A stretch of DNA of 10,429 bases, taken from assembly GCA_016295545.1 (NCBI GenBank), contig JAEDLA010000028.1, positions 1-10,429 on the forward strand, given 5' to 3'. The notes beneath the pieces were generated by a model. It was not told the origin of the DNA. It was given only the letters and a program-made list of their open reading frames with translations, and did no database searches. The translations under genes and the position numbers were made by a program. Source of the stretch: Oscillospiraceae bacterium. Its GTDB lineage: Bacteria > Bacillota > Clostridia > Oscillospirales > Ruminococcaceae. This document shows, piece by piece, positions 6,144 to 10,429 of the stretch. Position 1 is the first letter of the stretch. Every line of letters begins with the position of its first letter.

Positions 6144-6183
6144 AATCCTTAAAGTGTTAATTGTGTGAAAGTTTCAAGGATTT
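6143..6183. promoter_or_regulatory. Candidate operator: inverted repeat around 11-bp direct repeats
   Basis: AAATCCTT (6143-6150) and AAGGATTT (6176-6183) form a perfect 8-bp inverted repeat with a 25-bp centre. Within it AAAGTG (6151-6156) and TGTGTG (6162-6167) place GTG cores exactly 11 bp apart, the helical spacing used by OmpR-family dimers. The site occupies the -35 region of the two-component promoter. Binding by the neighbouring response regulator is inferred. Confidence 0.4.
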
Positions 6184-6273
6184 TTTATTATCATTTTAGT
6201 AATAATAAAAATTAATAAACGTAATTATTTTACTTTACAACACTATTCTTTACACGAAACATCAAAAAACCGA

Positions 6274-6302
6274 TTGACATTTACATTTTTTTTTGATATA
6301 AT
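6274..6302 (+). promoter_or_regulatory. Perfect sigma-A promoter of the GGDEF/EAL gene cluster
   Basis: TTGACA (6274-6279), a 17-nt spacer that includes a T9 tract, and TATAAT (6297-6302): full consensus. Transcription would start near 6309 with a leader of only about 28 nt, leaving no room for a c-di-GMP riboswitch. Confidence 0.92.
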
Positions 6303-6322
6303 ATACATAATGATTCCTTGCG

Positions 6323-6329
6323 AAGGAGG
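6323..6329 (+). promoter_or_regulatory. Ribosome binding site that fixes the GGDEF/EAL start
   Basis: AAGGAGG with a 7-nt spacer to the ATG at 6337. A longer in-frame version would begin with the TTG of the -35 box, before the transcription start, and is excluded. Confidence 0.9.
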
Positions 6330-6336
6330 TTGCTCC

Positions 6337-8571
6337 ATGAACAAAAAAACTCACTTTTTTGCTACGCTTATCATGGTTGCGGCTACAGCTGCTGTACTTG
6401 TTTACGCTAATATACGCCATGATTACGCTATAATTATACTTTCAACTTATGTTATAACAATCAGTCTGTTTATGCTGATATATTCCATTGTGAAGCTTTT
6501 CCAGCGAAAAACTACTGTTGAAACAGGTGATATCGCCGGTGTTACCGAAAATCTAAACACTGAAATCGTCCTGTGGACTGACGACTGCTCCGCTGTCTTT
6601 ATGAATAAATGCCTCAGAAACGCTCTCGGAATTACCGATGACAGCTTTGACAGCAAGGAAATTCTGAAAAAAATTTTCAACGTCAGTGATATGGACGAGA
6701 AAACTATTCAGAAAATTATTAACGGCGAATTGGGCGAATCCACCTTTCACAATGCTTACGGCGGAAAAACCTGCATTTCCTGGAGCACTTCCCTCTTTAA
6801 GGAAAACAGCAAATCCAAGCTTTACCTCAGTGCCGGATTCAATCTGACTGAAATAAAAAAAATGCAGACAAGCCTGCGAAGCTCCAACGACTGCTTTATG
6901 ATGTCTATGGAGCTTTCCGAAATTGGCGTTATGATAAGCAGAAGCCAGAACCGATACTATGCTTCTCCTCAGCTGGTTCGTATGCTGGGACTGAAAAGCA
7001 GTTCCGTTAAATTCTCGGACTTCCGTGCTCTCGTTCACCCCAATGACCGTATTCAGTATGACAGCTGTCTGAAGCTGCTCGAAACCTCCGGTTCTGTCAG
7101 CAATGAAGTCCAGCAGCTGGAAATGCGCATCAAATCCGCTGACGGCACATACAGGTGGTACTCCTACCGTTTCAAAATAGTCAAGATTTCTGGAAATTCT
7201 TTCCCCGTTCTGGGCGGCGCTTTCCTTGATATTACTCAGGAACGTGAAAAGGATATGCTTATTGAGCGCCTTGCCTATATCGACGATGTCACTGAAATCG
7301 CAAACAGAAACAAGCTTGTCAAAACAGGTGAGGAAACCTACAAATGCTGCCGTATGCTCAATTATTCCTACTGGGTTATCGTTCTCGATATCGACAGATT
7401 TCATATCGTCAATGATACCTGCGGATACGACAACGGAAATGTGCTTCTCAGAGACTTTGCTCACTTACTTTATAAGTATATCAGTCCCGGCGGTCTTGCC
7501 GCAAGAATCAGCGGTGATAACTTCGCACTTGTTCTCAGGGATTACGGCGACGAGGAGCTTCCAATAAGAACTGTTTCCGCTATTCAGGACGATATCCTGA
7601 AGCTTGCCAACAATAATTTCTCCTCAATCAAGCTTTCTTGCTCAGCAGGCTATTCAAAAATGCCTGGGGACGGCAATTCTTTTTTAGATGTCCTTGAACA
7701 CGCTGAATTCGCCCTTAAATCAAGCAGTGAATATCAGGGCAGCATTACTGCCTACGAACCCTCCATGCATGACTCCATTATCGGCAATACAGAGCTTGAA
7801 AAAGAGCTTTCCGACGCTATCGACAACAATGAGCTTCAGCTCTTTTATCAGCCTAAAATTAACCTTGCTGACGGCAAAATAATGGGTGTTGAGGCACTTG
7901 TCCGCTGGATAAAGCCTGACGGCACAATTATGAAGCCTGACGCCTTTGTGCCTATCGCTGAAAGCTCTCACCTTATCGGAAGAATAAGTCAGTTTGTGCT
8001 TAATGAAGCCTGCCGTCAGAATATGCTGTGGCAGAAAATGGGTTATCCCAATATAGTTATGTCAATTAACTTTGCCTCCTCTGACTTCTATCAGAAGGAC
8101 CTCAAGGATAATGTTTTTGAAGCGCTTGTCAAGTCTGGCTTACAGCCGCAATGGCTTGAAGTAGAGCTTACTGAAACTCTTGCTCTCCGTGACATCGATT
8201 TTGCTGTATCTCAGATGAATAGCCTGAGAAGTCTTGGCGTAAAGCTTGCTATGGACGATTTCGGCACAGGCTACTCGTCACTGAGCTATATCCAGATTCT
8301 TCCCATTACTCTGCTTAAGCTTGACCGTTCATTTATCACGGATATTGAACGTGATAACATAGCCTATGAGATAGTATCAGCTGTTATACGCATTGCAAAG
8401 TCAAAGAAAATCGAAATAATAGCTGAGGGTATCGAAAACGGCAGACAGGCTGAGATTCTGAGAAAAGCCGGATGTGACTTCGGTCAGGGTTATCTCTACG
8501 GAAAGCCCATGCCTGCTGAGGAGCTGCAAAAGTTCTTTGAAAAAAATGCAAAGGAGAGGAGCGTTTATTAA
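6337..8571 (+). CDS. Membrane PAS-PAS-GGDEF(degenerate)-EAL c-di-GMP phosphodiesterase
   Basis: 744 residues. Two N-terminal TM helices (about 7-24 and 30-54) are joined by a very short external loop. A PAS-like region (about 65-172) and a second PAS with PAC motif (about 185-303, ending GGAFLDITQERE) follow. The GGDEF domain (about 308-475) keeps the DIDRFHIVND signature, but the active loop reads S392-G-D-N-F396 with asparagine for the catalytic glutamate, and there is no RxxD inhibitory site; it is probably not a cyclase, though it may bind GTP allosterically. The EAL domain (about 490-738) is complete: E519 (VEAL), N578, E610 (ELTE), D640-D641 (DDFGTGYSS), K661 (KLD), E697 (EGIE) and Q717 (GQGY), with the residue spacing of active enzymes such as RocR. 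It should hydrolyse c-di-GMP to pGpG under control of its PAS sensors. Its stop overlaps the next start by one base. Confidence 0.93.
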   Translation: MNKKTHFFATLIMVAATAAVLVYANIRHDYAIIILSTYVITISLFMLIYSIVKLFQRKTTVETGDIAGVTENLNTEIVLWTDDCSAVFMNKCLRNALGITDDSFDSKEILKKIFNVSDMDEKTIQKIINGELGESTFHNAYGGKTCISWSTSLFKENSKSKLYLSAGFNLTEIKKMQTSLRSSNDCFMMSMELSEIGVMISRSQNRYYASPQLVRMLGLKSSSVKFSDFRALVHPNDRIQYDSCLKLLETSGSVSNEVQQLEMRIKSADGTYRWYSYRFKIVKISGNSFPVLGGAFLDITQEREKDMLIERLAYIDDVTEIANRNKLVKTGEETYKCCRMLNYSYWVIVLDIDRFHIVNDTCGYDNGNVLLRDFAHLLYKYISPGGLAARISGDNFALVLRDYGDEELPIRTVSAIQDDILKLANNNFSSIKLSCSAGYSKMPGDGNSFLDVLEHAEFALKSSSEYQGSITAYEPSMHDSIIGNTELEKELSDAIDNNELQLFYQPKINLADGKIMGVEALVRWIKPDGTIMKPDAFVPIAESSHLIGRISQFVLNEACRQNMLWQKMGYPNIVMSINFASSDFYQKDLKDNVFEALVKSGLQPQWLEVELTETLALRDIDFAVSQMNSLRSLGVKLAMDDFGTGYSSLSYIQILPITLLKLDRSFITDIERDNIAYEIVSAVIRIAKSKKIEIIAEGIENGRQAEILRKAGCDFGQGYLYGKPMPAEELQKFFEKNAKERSVY

Positions 8572-9218
8572 TGACTGCAAAACTAATGAAAAGATACACT
8601 GTCGGGGAGGAGATCTTCAACTCTGTTTCACACGGAGTAGGCGCACTGCTTTCCATTGCCGGCTGTGCTGTTCTTATTGTTCTCTGCGCTCTGCACAAAG
8701 GAGCTATGGAAGTTGTTTCCGCTTCAATTTATGGTGCATCTCTCATAATTCTCTACACCATGTCAACGCTGTATCACGCACTTACCAATGAAACAGCAAA
8801 AAAAGTCTTTCAGATACTTGACCACAACACCATTTTCCTCCTTATAGCTGGTACTTATACGCCGCTGACGCTTTGTTGTCTCGGAGGTGCACTTGGCTGG
8901 ACTATTTTCGGTATCGTGTGGGCAGCTGCTGTTATCGGAATCGTTTTTTCATCTATAAATCTTAACAAGTTCCGTAAATTTTCTACTTTCTGCTATATCG
9001 CAATGGGCTGGGGAATCATCTTCGCTATCAAGCCCCTTTATCAGAGCATTCCCCGCTTCTCAACGATTATGCTTATTGCCGGAGGTGTGCTTTACTCACT
9101 AGGCGTAATCTTTTATGTGATGAAAAAGAACAGATATATGCACTCAGTATGGCATTTATTTGTTGTGGGAGGAAGTGTTCTTCACTATTTCTCGGTTATG
9201 AGTGCTCTTATGGATTAA
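8571..9218 (+). CDS. trhA: Hemolysin III / PAQR-family membrane protein
   Basis: 215 residues, the usual size for bacterial HlyIII/TrhA proteins, with seven predicted TM helices. Family motifs visible: EEIFNSVSHGVGA near the N-terminus (E14, H21), S65-TLYH69, D84 in LDHNTIFLLIAGTYTP, and H191-SVWH195 near the C-terminus. The S/H/D/H/H set is the putative zinc-binding hydrolase-like site of the PAQR superfamily. In B. subtilis and other bacteria these proteins are linked to membrane lipid and fluidity homeostasis; the 'hemolysin' name comes from a Bacillus cereus homologue and does not imply a toxin here. The ATG at 8571 overlaps the preceding TAA (TAATG), and GGAGAGG lies about 11 nt upstream, so expression is likely coupled to the c-di-GMP phosphodiesterase gene. 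The start at 8586 is a weaker alternative. Confidence 0.93.
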   Translation: MTAKLMKRYTVGEEIFNSVSHGVGALLSIAGCAVLIVLCALHKGAMEVVSASIYGASLIILYTMSTLYHALTNETAKKVFQILDHNTIFLLIAGTYTPLTLCCLGGALGWTIFGIVWAAAVIGIVFSSINLNKFRKFSTFCYIAMGWGIIFAIKPLYQSIPRFSTIMLIAGGVLYSLGVIFYVMKKNRYMHSVWHLFVVGGSVLHYFSVMSALMD

Positions 9219-9257
9219 TTTTTATTATAACTGCAAATAATAACATATAAACTAAAC

Positions 9258-9262
9258 GGAGG
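9258..9262 (+). promoter_or_regulatory. Ribosome binding site of the phosphofructokinase gene
   Basis: GGAGG, 8 nt before the ATG at 9271. The 52-nt gap after the HlyIII gene contains no hairpin and no convincing promoter, so readthrough from the upstream genes is likely. Confidence 0.8.
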
Positions 9263-9270
9263 TACTAACA

Positions 9271-10353
9271 ATGAAAAGAAGAATCGGTATTTTAACAAGC
9301 GGCGGAGACTGTCCAGGACTAAATGCTACTATCAGAGGTGTCGCAAAGGCCTGCTATGAGCGTTTTGGTGAGGACAATGTGGAGATAGTCGGCATTTCCA
9401 ACGGCTACTATGGTCTTATCAATAATCTGTGCAAGGATATGTCTCCCTCTGCTTTCTCAGGCATACTCACTCAGGGCGGCACTATTTTCGGTACAAAGCG
9501 TCAGCCATTCAAGATGATGCAGGTTATCGGCGAGGATAATGTGGATAAGGTCAAAAACATGAAAAATACCTACAAGAAGCAGAAGCTTGACTGTCTCCTT
9601 ACTCTCGGAGGCAATGGTACTCACAAAACCTCCAAGCTTCTTTCTGACGAGGGACTTAATGTTATTGGTCTTCCCAAGACTATCGACAACGATATTTACG
9701 GCACTGATGTTACTTTTGGTTTTCACACTGCTGTTGACATTGCTACAGAAGCTATTGACCGTCTCCATACTACAGCTGCAAGCCATTCAAGAATACTTCT
9801 CTGCGAAATAATGGGAAATAAGGCAGGCTGGCTTACTCTTAATGCCGGTATTGCAGGTGGTGCGGATATTATACTGATCCCTGAAATCCCTTACGATATT
9901 GATAAAGTCTGCGACGCTGTTATGAGACGTACTGCATCAGGCAAGAGCTTCTCCATTATTGCTGTTGCCGAGGGCTGCTTTGATGTTAATGAAGCTAAAA
10001 TGAAGAAAAAGGAACGTGCCGCAAAGCGTGCTGAAGCCGGTATTATTACTGCTACTGGCAGAATTGCTGCACAGATTCAGGCTAATACAGGCGTTGAAGC
10101 CCGTGTATGTGTTCCCGGTCATATGCTCAGAGGCGGTGCTCCAAGTGCTTACGACCGTGTGCTTGCTACTCAGTTCGGCGTTCATGCAGCATGGCTTATC
10201 GCTCAGGAGAAGTACGGCAGAACTGTTGCTAAAATAGGCAACAAGATAACCTCCAATAAGCTTTCTGACATCGCAGGCAAAACAAAGTTTGTCGATACTG
10301 ACAACCATCTTGTTATCACTGCAAAGGATATCGGCGTTTCATTCGGTGACTAA
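9271..10353 (+). CDS. pfkA: 6-phosphofructokinase, clostridial group III type
   Basis: 360 residues, complete. It phosphorylates fructose 6-phosphate to fructose 1,6-bisphosphate in glycolysis, in the cytosol. Motifs in order: ILTSGGDCPGLNA (7-19), GGNGTHKT (113-120), LPKTIDND (134-141) with the catalytic base D139, HTTAASHSR (166-174) with substrate-binding R174, EIMGNKAGW (179-187), PEIPYD (204-209), VAEG (232-235), and PGHMLRGGAPSAYDR (282-296). Phosphoryl-donor residues: position 104 of E. coli numbering is G116 here, while position 124 is K136. PPi-dependent enzymes usually have D104/K124 and classical bacterial ATP enzymes G104/G124. The G/K combination is known from ATP-using group III enzymes, so ATP is the likelier donor. 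Asparagine replaces the usual aspartate at N115 and the usual arginine at N183. It follows the HlyIII gene by 52 nt on the same strand. Confidence 0.93.
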   Translation: MKRRIGILTSGGDCPGLNATIRGVAKACYERFGEDNVEIVGISNGYYGLINNLCKDMSPSAFSGILTQGGTIFGTKRQPFKMMQVIGEDNVDKVKNMKNTYKKQKLDCLLTLGGNGTHKTSKLLSDEGLNVIGLPKTIDNDIYGTDVTFGFHTAVDIATEAIDRLHTTAASHSRILLCEIMGNKAGWLTLNAGIAGGADIILIPEIPYDIDKVCDAVMRRTASGKSFSIIAVAEGCFDVNEAKMKKKERAAKRAEAGIITATGRIAAQIQANTGVEARVCVPGHMLRGGAPSAYDRVLATQFGVHAAWLIAQEKYGRTVAKIGNKITSNKLSDIAGKTKFVDTDNHLVITAKDIGVSFGD

Positions 10354-10385
10354 ACACACACGGAAATCAAATTTTCCCTGTTCGG

Positions 10386-10429
10386 CATTATTTAAGGGGG
10401 ACGCTGCTCCTAACGGTCGCCCGTACCCT
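10386..10429. repeat. Palindromic sequence at the window edge, perhaps the start of a repeat element
   Basis: After the PFK stop, a GC-rich stretch begins near 10396 (GGGGGACGCTGC). GGGGGAC pairs with GTCGCCC further right (one mismatch), and the outer AGGG..ACG and CGTACCCT also nearly match. There is no T-tract inside the window, so a terminator cannot be confirmed. Composition and palindromy suggest a repeat element cut by the window end. Confidence 0.3.

Noticed and set aside
6303..6336. c-di-GMP riboswitch in front of the EAL gene
   Set aside because: The predicted leader is only about 28 nt, far too short for a GEMM-type aptamer.
6553..7464. Minus-strand open frame of 303 codons inside the GGDEF/EAL gene
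   Set aside because: It is an antisense shadow: the opposite strand encodes recognisable PAS and GGDEF sequence, and this frame has no family features or ribosome site.
8571..9218. Haemolytic toxin reading of the HlyIII gene
   Set aside because: The motifs fit the PAQR/TrhA membrane-homeostasis family; the name is historical and nothing in the sequence points to a secreted toxin.
9203..9231. Separate promoter for pfkA
   Set aside because: TATAAC at 9226-9231 is a fair -10, but the hexamer 17 nt upstream (TGCTCT) does not resemble a -35 box and there is no extended -10.
10362..10377. Intrinsic terminator directly after pfkA
   Set aside because: GGAAA and TTTCC form only a weak AT-rich 5-bp stem and the next bases are CTGTTCGG, not a T-tract.
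1..10429. CRISPR array, rRNA or tRNA genes
   Set aside because: No regularly spaced direct repeats, no rRNA signature sequence and no tRNA cloverleaf was seen by eye on either strand; no search tool was run.

Overview
The window looks like a chromosomal segment from a Ruminococcus-like member of the Oscillospiraceae. The basis is a secreted protein with a long threonine linker and a type I dockerin (a cellulosome/amylosome hallmark of ruminococci), clostridial-type AAGGAGG ribosome sites, consensus sigma-A promoters, moderate GC content with AT-rich intergenic regions, and a clostridial-type phosphofructokinase. The species cannot be fixed from the sequence alone.

Layout from left to right. 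(1) The 3' part of a mecA-family adaptor gene (+) enters from the left edge and stops at 490. (2) A 172-bp palindromic, MITE-like element (491-662) fills the gap between it and the convergent next gene. (3) A minus-strand gene (694-2082) encodes an exported transglutaminase-like protein with a 19-threonine linker and a C-terminal dockerin; it has its own TTTACA-N17-TATAAT promoter. (4) A minus-strand CPA2-type cation/proton antiporter gene (2283-3554) has a consensus promoter and a clear intrinsic terminator. (5) A gene-poor stretch (3640-3948) holds a GGGG-rich tandem repeat, a terminator-like hairpin and a short open stretch resembling part of an excisionase-type helix-turn-helix, so it may be a scar of a lost mobile element. 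(6) A minus-strand two-component operon (response regulator, then sensor kinase, overlapping by 14 nt) runs from 6076 to 3949. (7) A divergent promoter region contains an inverted repeat that may be an operator. (8) A plus-strand run of three genes has a perfect TTGACA-N17-TATAAT promoter: a membrane PAS-PAS-GGDEF-EAL protein with a degenerate cyclase motif and a complete phosphodiesterase site, a 7-TM hemolysin III/PAQR protein overlapping it by one base, and a 6-phosphofructokinase 52 nt further on.

The genes do not form one obvious pathway. The themes are signalling (two-component system, c-di-GMP turnover), membrane and ion homeostasis (antiporter, HlyIII/PAQR), central glycolysis (PFK), proteostasis (MecA) and a cell-surface/dockerin function. 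I found no clearly new multi-gene system. The observations most worth following are the palindromic element at 491-662, the possible integration scar at 3745-3948, the candidate operator at 6143-6183, and the probable co-transcription of a c-di-GMP phosphodiesterase with HlyIII and PFK.
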